Counted from the stretch's first letter, positions 12,701-24,514 are shown. The stretch is DNA of 64,000 nucleotides from Eudorina sp. 2006-703-Eu-15 (GCA_003117195.1 BDSI01000021.1:744001-808000), one strand, 5' to 3'. Numbers and translations: made by a program. The notes: generated by a model not told the origin, from the letters alone.

Positions 12701-14136
12701 AGTGACAGCACGCTCCTGTGCGAGAGCCCCAGCTGGATCTGGATCTCGCGCGCGATCTGGTGCAGCGTGTTCACAGGTATGCGGGGCAGGAGGTAGACCT
12801 TGAGCGCCACTGGCACCCCGCTCCGCTTGCAGGTGGCCTGCACCCGGGTCGGCGTTTCGGGGTGTCGGGGTGACGGGGTGACGGGGACAAAATAAAACCC
12901 AGAAACGAACCCGGGCACACCCAGAAACGAACCCGGGGGTCGGGATTTCTGGGTGCCGGGTTGTGGAGCTTCGGGATTTGGGGGGTTGGGGTCAGTCTGG
13001 GGTTTCAGGAGCAGAGGGCATGAACGCTTATGGAAGGCAGCAGCACAGAGAGAAAACGCGGCATGCACGACACACGACACACACGGGAGATACAGACGCG
13101 CCGTACTTCGCCGTACTAGCGCACGGCACCGTACTTGCTCGCGTCGCCGCGCAATCAGATGGATGGCTCACCGCCGGCTCACCTTGTACACCGCGGTCCG
13201 GTCTCCCTTGAAGAGCCGCCGCGTTACCAGGTAGTCGTCTATGGACCAGTCGAAACGCTGCATGCCGGGCGGCAGCGAGCGCGCCATGCCTAGCAGCATG
13301 CTGCCTGAGCGGCCGCGGGTAGGCTCCTCCGACTGGGGTGCCTGCAGCTGCTGCGCTTGCTGTGCCTGGCGCTGATGCGGTGCCCGCTGCGGTGCCTGCT
13401 GCTGTGGCTGCAGGGGGCAATCCTGTGGCTCTTGCAGTTGCCCCCGGCTATGAGGCCCCGAGTTTGAGGGCCCCACCGGTATCGCTGCGGCGCCGCCTCT
13501 GGCGGCGACGTCCGCGGCTTGACGCCCGCACGACGGATCGCCCTTCAGCGGTCCGACTGCGTTGATGGTCGCCAGGGCCTGAACCTGCCCGCAGCCGGCC
13601 TCGGCGGCGGCGGAAGCGGCTGTGGCGGCGCCCGCGCCCGCGCCGGCGGCGCCGGCTGGCTTCGCTTCCGCTACTGGGCTGCCCAGGCACATCGCCGCGG
13701 CGACTGCGGCGCACGCCCGCTGCAGCTGTGGCCAGTCGGAGGGAGCGGAGAGGCTCGACCCCAGGCCCACTTTGTTGACGACGGCAGCGGTGGCGCCGTT
13801 GTCGTCGTCACCGCCGCCGCAGCGGACCAGCCGCTGCGCCAGCTCACCTGCCGTACAGCTGGCTTGGAGGCTGCGCAGCGGCGCCGACTGGGTCAGGGCC
13901 CTCTCGGCAGGAGCCGCCGCGCGGGGGCGGCCGTCCTCTGGGACGGGGGACCCGGTCATGAGGTCGTGCCTCGGCCTGATGCCCGGAGTGGGCGGCACTG
14001 AGGCGGGGGAGGTCGGGCGGAAGGACGATGCGGCCGCCGACGGGGAGGACAACGAAGAGGACGCGGCGACGGGGATGCTGCCCGGAGCGGCGGCGATGCC
14101 CGGGTCCGCGAGTCGACTGGCGGTGGCGCTGGTGTT

Positions 14137-14169
<33 letters not shown>

Positions 14170-14776
14170 AGATGAGGTATTCGGAGTTTGCGGGGTTTGC
14201 GTGAGCTCGAAGGCGCTGGCGGTGTGGCGGAGGGTGGACGGCGCGGCGACGTCTGCAGCGTTCCGGTGCTGGCAGCCTCCGTGTACGGAATGCGCTGCGA
14301 TTTCAGAGACCGGAGCATGAGTGGATATGGGTCAGCACAGCACAGCACAGCACAGCATAGCACAGCACAGCACAGCACAGCATAGCACAGCACAGCACAG
14401 CACAGCACAGCACAGCACAGCGCTTCAAGCGACCGCGGGGACGGCGTGCGAGCGGCCGCCGACCCATCCGCAGCGGGTCCTCAGGAGCCGCATGAAATAA
14501 AACGCGCTCACCGATGATGTGCGCATCGGATTGTTGGTTTTTGATCTTTCGGAGGCTCTTGCTGAGGCCAAACGCGCTGCCCAGGCGCCGCAGAGATGCC
14601 TTGACGGCGCCCGTGCGAGACAGCGATCCAAAGAAGCTGCGCGGCGAGCCGGGAGCTTGCGATGGGTTTGATGAAGCGCAAGTAAACATCTCTACCGTCG
14701 GCGAGGCGTTGCCATTGCTCAACGCCGCGAAAGGCGAGTAGCTCAACGGCGCATTTGTACTGGCAACTGACTTCAT
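9705..14776 (-). CDS. Aurora-like Ser/Thr protein kinase, copy 2 (complete, 726 aa)
   Basis: Tandem paralogue of the kinase at 1-4355. Minus-strand exons: 14776-14512, 14294-13183, 12837-12685, 12112-11936, 11731-11629, 10789-10779, 10302-10219, 9980-9705. Together they give 2181 nt ending in TAG. Residues 1-440 are a Ser/Ala/Gln/Gly-rich tail. The kinase domain runs about 441-720: DDYLVTRRLFKGDRTAVYK, VALK (Lys about 472), HRD (Asp about 567), PEN, DFG (Asp about 585), then AYYMAPEV where copy 1 has ADYMAPEV, DVWSVG, and a C-lobe with the late motif RPTVRQLRCHPW. Intron positions within the kinase domain match copy 1. The tail has one intron that copy 1 lacks. ATG 14776 is the first Met that gives a basic Ser-rich N-terminus. 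Substrate and pathway are unknown. Confidence 0.85.
9987..10050. repeat. 10-bp tandem repeat, unit TTCGGGAGGG
   Basis: Five perfect units plus a degenerate sixth, directly 5' of the last exon's acceptor in kinase copy 2. Copy 1 has only a single unit at the same place (about 169-180), so the expansion post-dates the duplication or was lost. Confidence 0.9.
10375..10456. repeat. 17-bp tandem repeat, unit CATGGCAATCACCTTTG
   Basis: Four to five units with small changes, inside the kinase copy 2 intron between the microexon and the APE exon. Confidence 0.9.
10779..10789 (-). other. 11-nt microexon of kinase copy 2
   Basis: Minus-strand CGTACTACATG between cctcag and gtgaga. It joins Gly-Thr plus G to Ala-Pro-Glu, giving Ala-Tyr-Tyr-Met. 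It has the same length, phase and place as the microexon at 944-954. Confidence 0.8.
11217..11236. repeat. ATTTCACCCAAACCCACCC, also at about 11508-11527
   Basis: A 19-20 bp direct repeat within one kinase 2 intron. The second copy is fused to the dispersed GGGTTCGTTTCTGGGT element. Confidence 0.75.
11465..11520 (+). repeat. Dispersed GGGTTCGTTTCTGGGT element with TTTATTTATTT tail
   Basis: GGGTGTGCCCGGGTTCGTTC then TGCGGGTTTATTTATTTCTC and a CAATTTCACCC end. It lies in a kinase 2 intron. Confidence 0.75.
11620..11836. repeat. 217-bp tract identical to 1526-1742
   Basis: Partner of the tract in kinase copy 1. It spans the DFG exon and the flanking intron. Confidence 0.85.
12117..12240. repeat. 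Purine-rich tandem repeats in a kinase 2 intron
   Basis: GGGGCGCAGCGAAGCAA is followed by several copies of GTGGAGGAAGGGGTGCA, about 17 bp per unit. Confidence 0.85.
12894..12938 (-). repeat. Tandem pair of the GGGTTCGTTTCTGGGT element
   Basis: ACCCAGAAACGAACCCGGGC followed at once by a second ACCCAGAAACGAACCCGGG, in the kinase 2 intron just upstream (minus strand) of the VALK exon. Confidence 0.8.
14333..14422. repeat. (CAGCA)n pentanucleotide repeat in kinase 2 intron 1
   Basis: About 17 units of CACAG/CAGCA with two CATAG variants. It lies between the first two exons of kinase copy 2. Confidence 0.95.
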
Positions 14777-17200
14777 TGTGATCAAGACGACTTGAGCTAT
14801 AAGATGATGATTATCAATTATTATTCTGTTTAAACAGACCAAACGCAGTGTTTGCTGTCCTCTTCAGCAGGCGGCCTCGTCGTTGAGGCGGCGGTTGTAT
14901 GTTTGGATTTATCAATTGCCCCAGAACTTCGTTCCCTCCGCCAAAATGAAAATGACAACACTGTGAAAATCATAACGTTTCATGATAAGTGGAGGTCCTT
15001 AGTTCGTTATTTTTGAATAGAGCAGAAGTTTCGGCGGGTACAGCGGACGCGGTTCCGTACATTGGGGCAGCACGTGCGCAGATGCACACCTGCCGGTACA
15101 GTGAACCAGGATGAAATATGTAGCGGAAATCAAGGCAGCACATTCCCTTGTGTTGCTGAGATTAGGCGATGCTTGCAGGCGGGCAAACCGTGGACATGTG
15201 TGCATGAGCTGCACATATGTTGTGGCCGGTGGCATAACGGACGTGTACCTCTGACGCTTTGTCTTTTAGAGTGTTCTACTTTAAATAACACGTTGCTGGC
15301 GCGCATTCTATCCACATGGTTACGCATCATCATGAACCGGCGTAAACTGGCGTGAACGAGCAGCCCAATGAGGACGCCCGAATTCTGTATTCCCTACATG
15401 CGAATTATTAAATATCTATCATAACCTATAAAAAATAACTACTGGTCTCCCTCGGCGGAGCCTGCTGTGTGCTGAATAGGAAGTGCTCACGTCTCCGACC
15501 TGCTTGGCCACGTTTTGGCGCGATGAAATGAAGCCAAGGACATTTTCCAATGAAGGCATCAATTTTGTTTACACTTAACAAAATACATATCTGAGCCTTT
15601 TCAGTCGGCTTGGTTCGTACAGTGTCGACGCATATCATCTTTGTTCATACCACAATTTTTCGGGTGACAAGGAGATTCGTTCATGGCAAATAAATGGAAA
15701 CATATGTATACAAAGGCCCCGCGTGAGAACCTTACACAGCGCTGACCACCGTCCCCGGTCCGCTGTCCTCCAACTTGAACGCATAGATGGATGCAAACAA
15801 CACTGGACTACACTGGGCCCCCGGCGCGCTTGTCTTGCAACTGCCTCGCACTGCTGGCTCTCATCTCTGTCGTACCATCGGTTTGGGAACACGCCTTTCT
15901 ACCAACGAAAGAGGAGTTGTTTCAACGAAGGGCCTTCCTTCTTCCCCGCCCTCCTTTCCGAACTGTCCGCCTTGACCTGACCGTCCCATCGGTCATATGC
16001 CGTACGGGTGAATGCCAGTGCTGCTCAGGGCCTGGGCCTTACACTGATCCGGTGCGGCAAGTAGACAGGGGGCCGAGGCAACCGTAAGGCAGCAAAGAGA
16101 GAAACAAGAAAAACCTGGAAAACCACGCTCCCATGTTGACACCCGCAACCACCACACCATGCCAAACGACCGTCCTCACAATCCGAACAGCCCCCGCCAC
16201 GTCCCCCCGGACGAGGCAGGAGGTGACGCCCCTCGCAAGCTTTGGCTGTCACCGATGACCCGCGGTGTCGACTGTAGCATCCTTGGTCCCGCGGGGTCCG
16301 CTGTAACATCCTTAGTAATAATCCTTGGTAAAGTAAACTAGTACGTAAAGGCCCCACCACGCACTACGTACTGGATCAAAAGCGCCTGTGATTCAAAGGG
16401 GGGCTATGGTGTTGACCTGTGAGAGGATGCCTCTCCAGGGCAGCAAGACCCAGGTCACCGACCACCTCACAAAACAGACCACGCACCGCGCATGGCGCCT
16501 TCCGAAACGGCCACACTCCTCTCAAAGTCAGGCAAGCACCACAACACGACACAACGCGGCATTCTATTTCCTATTGGACGTCAGTGGCTTCCTCTGGCCG
16601 TTCCGCAGCCGACTGCTCTGCCCCCGTCGTCGCCTCCAGTTTCGTCCCTCACCCGACTGAAGCGAGGTCACTCTTAAAGGATGAAACCCGGGATCTGGAA
16701 GGTTCTGAAGCCGGTCCTAGCCGGTAGACCAAACTTACCCACCCACCCACCGGCCCATCTGCCCACCGGCCCATCCGCCCACCCGTCCGGCCTACAGGCC
16801 ATGAGGCCTAATTTGTCACAGTCTCCTGCGGAATGTCAGCGCGGCCGTCCTGTGTGGTGCACCCTTGATCTCCCAGATTAGAATACGGTTGCGCCATTGT
16901 GCATGCGTGACTTCGTGGACCACGCCAGCTGGGAGTCATCGCGCCGTGTCTTCATCGGATGTTCCCTTGAGGTCCTGCTGCAACTGTTCTGGATCTCACT
17001 GTACGGCCCTTAACGGCTGCCGTTCGCATAAGCCAAACTTGCGAAAGGAATCATCTTCTTCTGCAGTAGTCGCATTGCATTTAAAGGATTCTGTAAGTCC
17101 ATAGATACGTGCTTGCTGACAAGTATTACGTCGCCGTGACCAAAGGCCGTGAAGTTATATCATACCGGCTGGCTCGCGTTAATCCAGGCCTGCACCAAGT
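14777..17200. promoter_or_regulatory. Divergent intergenic region: kinase 2 upstream and unknown-gene upstream
   Basis: About 2.4 kb separate the two divergent start codons. Roughly 14780-16100 is AT-rich relative to the genes. A C-rich patch (CCCACCCACCCACCGGCCCAT type) lies at 16737-16795. No coding sequence is supported and no precise promoter element was identified. Confidence 0.4.
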
Positions 17201-19403
17201 ATGTCGGGACGCGCCGTGAATAAACTGAAATTTTTATCTCGCGCTCTGGCAGGTGCGCGGTACGGCTGTCGACACTTGCGTAACAATCAACATTTCCTGA
17301 CGCTGCTTCTTAATGTCTTGCGCGCACGTTGGCGTTATCATTTGCGTCTTGTTCACTACGTAACACTTGTTGCGACATGTCGTGGGTGGCTTGGTAAAAC
17401 ACCTTCATCGTCCCTGTACGTAACATTTGATATGCGACGGAGGCAAGGCAAAATTTTTGCGAGGAGCCTGCTTTTCACGCAATCCTCCTTCCATTCACAC
17501 CCGCGTTTGTCCCCGTGCCCGCCCTCCATCTGTCAACGGCGCAAACCACCGCTGGCGCAGCCAACTCAGGCGGCCTTTGCGCCACAGCCTGGAACATTTC
17601 ACACTCAGCCGCAGCAGCCCCCGCTGCCGCTGCCGCTGCCGCTGCCGCTGCTCTTGCCTTCGGGCCCACCCTCGCGCTCCGGAGCTACTGCCGCGCGACT
17701 GCATTACCCCTCGGCGCGCCGTCTGCATCCAGGGCCCCCCCCAGAGCTGCTCTGAGTCATGGCCTCCACGGCCCCATCCTACCGGGGAAATGCGCTAGTT
17801 TGTCAGCATCTCCCTCAGTGTCGGCCGCCCGGCCCGCCGGGGCTGTGCGTCTCCTGAGCAACGGGCCGGCGTCAACCGGCGCGGAGGACCGCGCGGCCGC
17901 TTCAGGCGCTGGTGCTACAGCTGCTACAGCTGCATCTGGACCCGCAGTGCCCCCGCAGGAGACGCTCGTGAGGCAAGAGGCGCGCGCAATCGGAGGTGAG
18001 AAGGCGGCGGCGGCGGCGGCGGCAGGCGGCACACGCACCGACGCGGCCACAGTGCAGCAGCAGCCGTCGCAGCCGCAGGGGCAGCCGCAGGGGCAGCCGC
18101 AGGAACCCCAGGGGGACGGGTGGGATGGGGAGGAGGAGCCGCCGCCTGTCCCCTTGGATCCTAATGCGGAGGTGCCGGGGGTGCTGTTCGTGACAGCCGG
18201 CGCAGCCATCAGCGGTATGTTGCGTCGTGGGCGCGGGGGACCCGCGGACCCGGGGGACGGCATGCGTGTGTGTACGGCATGTGTTTCGACACGCTTGGTC
18301 CTGCGGCACGAGTTGCACTGAAGCTCAGGCGCTGAGGAGCGTTGCGCGTCACGGCATGCTTGTACTGCAACTTAGCTTTGAAGGATTGAAGCACTTCCGC
18401 GTATCGCATGAGGGCTGGCTGGTGGGCCTTTGTTTTCAAACCTTCAGTCCACCGTTTCACCGTCGCCCGCCCGTCGCCAAAGCCGACCCGATGTTCGGAC
18501 ACATGATACATCTCGATGCTTACTACGCGGCCCCGTTTCTCTTCAACCCACGCCGCCCCCTTTCTTTTCAACCCACACCGCCCCCCGACCCGGCCCTTCC
18601 GGGCACCGCCCTTCCGCGCAGCGCTCATCGCGGTCTGCATTGCGGCGCTGGGTATCCTGGGCACTTTCTATGCGGGCTGGGTCATCAACTCGATCAACAA
18701 GGAGCTCCAGGGGGGCTCACAGGCGGCAGAGAAGCAGCCGCCGCCGGCAGCCGCGGCCGGGGCTGCCGGGGCCGGGCCAACGGTGAGCGCCCGTTAACCC
18801 GGGTCGGGTCGGGTCGGGTCGGGCGTCACTGGCCACCGCAATATCCATCACCTGTCGCCTGTCAAGCCGGAGTGCTCCTCTCGCGGCTCAGCTCTCTTGT
18901 ATATGCACACATGTACTCTGTTGCGTATGGTAAGTACTTCGCAGGTCCTTGGGTAAGTGCGGTTGTGGGCGGGTTTGTCATTCAAAGACATGTACTCACA
19001 CACTCGTACTGGTTTGGGTCCCGTGTTTCACACGATGCATCGCTGCCGCTGTGTTGGTCGACTGCGTGTGCCGGTGCGGGTTAAATTGAAAAAGAAGTAA
19101 ACCCGGTGCGGGTGTGCTCGCTGGTGCTACCAGGCCGGCGCCAGCACCCCGGCGGCTGCAACGGTCGAGGCGGCCGGACTCACGAGCCATAAGACGTCGA
19201 AGACGGAGGCGGCTGCGAAGCAGAAGGATCAGCCGCTGCAGGCACGCGTCGCTGCCCCGGCTGAGCCGCTGGCTGCCGCGGCGGTGTCGCCGCCGCCGCC
19301 GCCGCCCGCTGCCAAGCGCAGCTGGTGGTCGTGGCTGCGTCTCGGCGGGTGGCGGAAGCCGCGCGCGGAGGGGGATGATGCCGCCAGGCCGTCTCCAGCT
19401 TAA
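17201..19403 (+). CDS. Probable mitochondrial membrane protein of unknown function (378 aa)
   Basis: Exons 17201-17252, 17561-18214, 18622-18782 and 19134-19403 join in frame to TAA. The start exon gives MSGRAVNKLKFLSRALA, a basic amphipathic leader. About 70 residues rich in Ala, Arg and Ser follow, as in algal organelle presequences. Residues about 75-215 are disordered (Ala, Gln-Pro repeats, acidic). One hydrophobic block at about 225-258 (PGVLFVTAGAAISAL to ILGTFYAGWVI) is long enough for one or two membrane spans. The tail is charged with a Pro run and a Trp/Arg-rich stretch (KRSWWSWLRLGGWRKPR). I recognise no family. Mitochondrial location is inferred from the leader; a plastid is possible. 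Confidence 0.65.
18798..18822. repeat. (GGGTC)n
   Basis: Four to five GGGTC units just inside the third intron of the unknown membrane protein gene. Confidence 0.85.
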
Positions 19404-20912
19404 GGAGACAGAGGACGAGAGTTGTTCGCGGAGCGAAGCCATGCGAATGCGAGTTATACGAGTTTGTGGATACGGAGCGGGGGAGGAGGAGAGGTGTGGT
19501 GTGGCTGCTCACCCTGTCGACAAGTCTGGTCTTGGCCTGATCGTATCTTTTGTCGGGTGGGTATGTATGATGCAAAAGTGCGTGGCGGCGTTTGGGGTTC
19601 GTTATTGAGTGGTCCGAAACGTCACGGTGGGCAGCCGTGACGTTGGGCAGGTGGCCCTCGCCGATGGGTCGCGGTGGGACAGGTCTTGTCAGATCTAGAC
19701 AGGTCTTGACAGGTCTTGTGCAAACGAATAATCGATGACGCCCTTTCCACACACAAGACGCTGGACTCGCTTCCGAGAACCCGAGCGGACAGAAAGCTGC
19801 GAAAGATTCTCATGGGTCTCACAACCGTCCTTACAGGTGCCGGCGTCGCCTTCGAGGCTGATACGTCGTTATAGGGCAGTCTTCTTTGGTTACTCCGTGC
19901 GCTGTACAGCCGAAATTTCAGCCAACGCGCTATTGCGGGGCATAGGAGACGACGACAAGGTGCGGCCTGAACCGCGCAAGAGAGCGTGATCAAGTTGTTC
20001 GCAAACAGAAAAGGTTGGAAACTTCGCGGTTGCGGACTCCACAGTTTGGTACCGGGCAAAGCGTCTATCCTTAGCAAGTCGATCTAGCTACTGTAACAGC
20101 AGCCCGGAACATTTTACGCCTAATTGGTGTACATCCGCCATGACGTTGGCCAATTCAATAGCAGTCTCAACTCCCAAGGGTGTTCATCTACCTAAACCCC
20201 ACGGCGTGGATCCAATAGAGTGCGTTGGTTGGTTGGTAGTTGAACTGCGAGTCATGCAGTGTCAAACTCCCAAGCGAACAGACATAGGTAATTCCTTAAC
20301 GGTTTTCATATCTTTGCAAAGTATATCAGGTGGCGTAATGCGTATGTCCGACGTGCGGCTGACAGATGAGCGATTCACCCTCGTTTGCGCAGTGCTAAAT
20401 AGATTGGCATAGCTATAATCTCAGAGTTGATCCTGGAAATATCACAAAGCCCCGAGCGCCACAGGCAGCCGGGCCACGGCCGCTCGTGATAATTGCGCCT
20501 ACCGCCTACCGACACGATCTTCGTGGCGCTTGAACGCGCCGTAGCAGCTAGCAATAAAGACGGTCCACACAACCGAGTTCTGCAGGTGCGCGTTGGCGAG
20601 GATGGTCACTTTAGCTGTCGCTTGGCGTCTCCATGCTGTAACATCACCGGTACATAACGTCCAGGCATCCAGGCAGTCTCCGTTCGGTTCTCAAAATCAT
20701 GCCGCCATCCGCCCTTGCAGGTGTGCCAGGAGCAAAAACCAAACCAACCAGCCTGGCCACCGGGCACCGTGGTCCCAGCCACTCCACCCGACCGCCCGTG
20801 CAGGACACCAGCGATCTGGACCCGCCGCCCTCCCCGGCCTCTCCGCCGGTCCCCCTGCCCCACTTCCTCACTCCTCACCCCAGCCTCCTGGCAACTTGCG
20901 ATATAAGTGAAG
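19404..20912. other. Intergenic region with a TGTAA signal; no gene seen
   Basis: It contains the probable 3' UTR of the membrane protein gene, and AT-richer sequence from about 19980 to 20600. The TEX261-like gene starts at 20913. No protein-like frame was supported. Confidence 0.5.
20092..20096 (+). terminator. TGTAA poly(A)-signal candidate
   Basis: TGTAA is the usual volvocine polyadenylation signal. This one lies 689 bp past the stop of the unknown membrane protein gene and is the first noticed on that strand. Confidence 0.35.
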
Positions 20913-22124
20913 ATGATAGAGATCACATTTGAGGAGGCGATTGGCTACTTCGGCATCTACGTGTTCGTTGTCTGCATGAGCCTGGCGTTGGTGGTTGCCC
21001 TGTACTACCTGGTAGGTGGTTGGGTCGGCTTGGTGACCCTGGCAATACTGCTGGGCACGTACTGTCTGGTGCGCTCGTCACTGCCTCCCCTGTACGACTT
21101 CCATCTGTACGACCACCTCGTGCTCGCACGTGTTGACGTACAATAATACCCCTGCATGCGTCCCTTGGCCTGTCAGGCCGACCTGGTGGAGGAGCACCTG
21201 AAGATGACGCGGAAGGTGAATGTGGGCTGACTTTCCCTGTCCCGTTCTCCTGACCTATGGGTCAGTGACGGACCCGCCCGAGAGGATGACTTGGGAGCTA
21301 CAGGGGTATGACCAGCCTGTGTGTTTAGAAAAGGAGCCCGCCCGACCAGCCGTGTGTGTGTGTGTGTCTGTGAATCGTTACATATCTGCCGGGCCGACAC
21401 TGGCCGGGGGCGCTAACCCGCCCCATATGGGAGACCGCCGAAGCACTTTCCCCCGGATACGGGTGTGTGTGTGTGGCCACCGCGGACAGCCCATCAAGAC
21501 ACCTGCCGTCGCCGCTGGCCCCCGAACCTTCACGCCGCTTGCTGCCGCCGCCGCCGCCACCGCCGCCAGGTCATCCTCTACACCATCCAAGCCAAGCTGG
21601 TGCTGCTGTGCCTGCTGTGGGTGCTCGAGGGCGTGGAGCTGGGCACCATGATTCCCACGATCCTGGCGCCGCTGGGCTACTGGCGCGTGGTGGCGCGGTC
21701 CTTCCCCTTCATGTCCTTCAAGGACCCCGTGTTGGCTTTCTCAGCGGCCATGACGGTGCTGTCCCACGTCCTGTGGATGCGGTACCATATGGCCACCTTC
21801 CACCACATAAGTGTCGTGCTGGGCTTCTTCCTGGTGGTGGTGTGGCTGGTGCCCTTCCAGATGCTGATCTCGCTGGCCGCGAATGAGAACTGCCTGCCCG
21901 GCGCGGCGTCGGGCATGCCTAGCAGGTTCTATGGGGCCGGTAGTGGCGGCGGCAGCGCGGGCGGGGGCGGAGCGGGGGGGTCCGGCGAAGCGAGCGGGGC
22001 CGGCGGGGCCGCGGGCGCGGCAGGGCGCGGCCGACGGGGCACCCGGACGCTGCTGGGCAGCTTGTTCGACAAGCTCCCGGGGCTCAAGGGGCAGGGCTCC
22101 GGCAAGGGGAGGCGTGACTGGTGA
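20913..22124 (+). CDS. SVP26: SVP26/TEX261-family ER-Golgi membrane protein (230 aa)
   Basis: Members of this family (yeast Svp26, animal TEX261) are small polytopic adaptors that help load membrane cargo into COPII vesicles. Exons 20913-21011, 21177-21215 (only 39 nt) and 21570-22124. The family core is plain: an N-terminal span ending ALYYL; ADLVEEHLKMTRK across the small exon; further spans; RSFPFMSFKDPVLAFS; an HH-containing loop; a WLVPFQMLISLAANENCLPG block. The core is about 170 residues, as in the family. Unusual is a Gly/Ser/Ala-rich cytosolic linker (about 165-205) before a basic end. An earlier in-frame GTG at 20907 was rejected in favour of ATG 20913. Confidence 0.88.
21350..21461. 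repeat. Dispersed (TG)n-linked element, copy 1
   Basis: A TG tract is followed by about 95 bp (starting GAATCGTTACATATCTGCCG, ending CCCCCGGATA) that recurs with about four mismatches at 35860-35963. It lies in intron 2 of the SVP26-like gene. Confidence 0.85.
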
Positions 22125-23484
22125 GTGGGTGTGCGGCAGTGGTGTACAGCAGGGTGCACGGCAGTGGCAGCGCGCATCAACTTGTTCTTCGGTTGGTCAC
22201 GGGTTTGCCCCTTGTCGGATGTTGGGGGGTAGTTCAGCAGCGGGTCTTCGGGGGCGCAGAGGCGGAGCAATCGTCAATGTCGCTGGAGCCCCCTCCTGCC
22301 CGACCTGCATGGGGCTCCTGCCGTACCCACCTGCATGGGGCCCCTGCCGTACCCACCTGCACGGGGCACGTGAAGAGCCCCCTGGGACCAATCGCATGGG
22401 GCAGACGACAGGCTCATAGCCGTGCGGAGGGCCCCAAAAGAAGTGCCTGTGGCGTGGCGGTCAGTGCGCATTGCTAGGCAGGCCGGTGTACTGCCTGCAG
22501 GCGTTTATAAATGACTGAGCCGCGAGAAGCGTAACAGGCGATGTAGGCGTGTGTGGGTGCGGTGGCAGCAGGGGGCGCTGACGCGCTGCTCTTGGTGGCG
22601 GGGCGCTGGGTTTGGAACTCGGGCTGGGGGATGTGGTGTTGTGGCTGAGAAAGCGATCTGTGGGTGGGGGAATGCGAGGAGAGTCCGGGTCATTGGCCAG
22701 AAGCCATCTCTTCTTCTCCTGTGGTCATTAGCCTTGGCTGTTGCGCGTCCTTTCTTGACGGTGATAGGCTCGAGCGAACCCCTAGAAACCCAGCCCACCC
22801 GTCTGTCTTTTGACTGGGATCAACTTCTGTTTTGTTGATGGACCCGGTTGTGTTGACGCTACCCAGCCGGCAAGGAGGTAGCTGCGCAGTGAATTACTGC
22901 GCCTCTGGTCAGCTGTACATCGTACTTCGTGGTAGTACCGCAGCACAAATCGTACACAGTTGCCTCACTTGTTCGCGTAGCTGCAGGAGGCCGCGGCGAT
23001 GCATCCTTGCCATTCATTTCCTGTGCATACCGTGGCGTCTTCGTGCCTGCGGCGGCGTCTTCATCTGATGTCATCAGGGGCGCGGTCGCGGCCACAGCGG
23101 CCGCGAGCTGGTCCAGGGAGCTCCAGCTGCGGCTGCTTTGTACGACGTCTTTATTACGAAAAACAAGTGAGCCGCGAAACCCAAATCGGGAGACACGCCC
23201 ACTGCTATGCCGCCGGGGACCGGAAGGCTTCCGGCGGAAGCATTGGGGGACCTGGGTCGGTTGCTCTAGGGTCAAAGCTGCCGACAGGTCGAAGCGCACG
23301 GCGCCGTGTTGGCCGCGCAAGGTGGTGTCTCGCCAGGGCTCCTCGAACCGCTGTGGGGGCACCAACGAGGCGCGAGCTGCAACGCTGGAAGATCCTACAC
23401 GCCCTGTCGACGCCGGAAGGCGTGCCGCATGCAAGACGGCGGCCTGGGCAGCGTGTCTTGTATACACATACTAGAGCATATTGG

Positions 23485-23525
23485 TGTTTGGTTTGGGTTG
23501 GGCGGGTCTCTTATCGAAACACGCT
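23485..23525 (-). repeat. Dispersed GTTTAG-CCCGCCCGACCC element (inverted copy)
   Basis: The plus strand reads GGTTTGGGTTGGGCGGGT then CTCTTATCGAAACA, the reverse complement of the family consensus. A (CA)n tract is about 110 bp away. Confidence 0.65.
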
Positions 23526-24105
23526 AGAGCACCGCAACCCCCAAGGGCTGAGGTGGGCCGGACAACGGCTGCAGGTACGTCCGAGGTGCCCGGGGGCGGT
23601 GTGCATGCAGCAACTCGAAGCTCCTGATGACACACACACACACACACACACATACGGGTCGATGCACCCGCCATCGGGGTCCACTGTAACATCATCCATA
23701 ATAAAGATCAGCATCCCCCAGGTGAAAGGAGGCAGCCCTGCCGACACAGCCATTACGGTACAGCAACAGAAACGGCACCGGCTGCAGCCACACGTCCCGG
23801 GCTGTCACCGGCCAGCCGTACAGTCATCCCATGCCAATCGACAGGCGTCCACCGGTGATGGATCATGCTGTCGAACGGGGCGTCGCCAGCCGACAGCGCG
23901 CCTGCACTACATCCCAGTCTGCCTGAACCGACCCGAGCCAAGCGACCGAGCATAGACCCCTCCGCAACAAACAGCGCCGGGGCTGCTCACCAAGGTTACA
24001 GGACTTGGCGCCAGACCTTCTCCCCTCACGGCTCAGGTTTCTTGTCCACACAGGCCGTCCGCCATGCCGACTGCCAAGCACAGCAACGCCCCGCTGCTGG
24101 TCCAC

Positions 24106-24182
24106 AGCCAGCCAGCCAGCCAGCCAACCAGCCAGCCGGCCAGCGAGCCAGCCAGCCAACCAACCAGCCAGCCAGCCAGCCC
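24106..24182. repeat. (CAGC)n/(CAAC)n tetranucleotide repeat
   Basis: CAGCCAGCCAGCCAAC-type units, imperfect. Open frames across it in all phases are artefacts. Confidence 0.9.
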
Positions 24183-24327
24183 GCGGCGCTGTACACGTGC
24201 GTGTGCCATCGCCCCAAGCGGCACCGCACCGCCCGGCTGTTCCCCCAAGATGCCATGCGCTCCAAGATGCGCGTTCCAAAGGCGCCCGCACGACGCACGA
24301 CGCGAGGAAGCCGCCAGAACTTCCGTC

Positions 24328-24357
24328 CGTCCGTCCGTCCGTCCGTCCGTCCGTCGG
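24328..24357. repeat. (GTCC)n microsatellite
   Basis: Seven to eight perfect GTCC units. Confidence 0.9.
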
Positions 24358-24514
24358 TAGCTAGCTATCCAACTCGCCAGCTCGTGCCGAGGGCCGGGCG
24401 CATGGGGCAGCGCAGCGGCGCGGAGTTGTGCGGCGGGCCCTCCGAACACGGTGCTACGTGCTCGGAATCACCAAAACACACCCACTTGTGAACAAACGCA
24501 CACACACACACACA

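Noticed and set aside
18798..18822. Telomere-like or organellar sequence
   Set aside because: GGGTC and GGGTTCGGGA repeats differ from the algal telomere unit TTTTAGGG, and they are short and intronic.
22859..23467. 202-codon minus-strand frame as a small plastid or mitochondrial protein
   Set aside because: Arg/Ser/Ala-rich start is suggestive, but there is no domain, it overlaps an open plus-strand frame and repeats, and GC-rich DNA gives such frames by chance.
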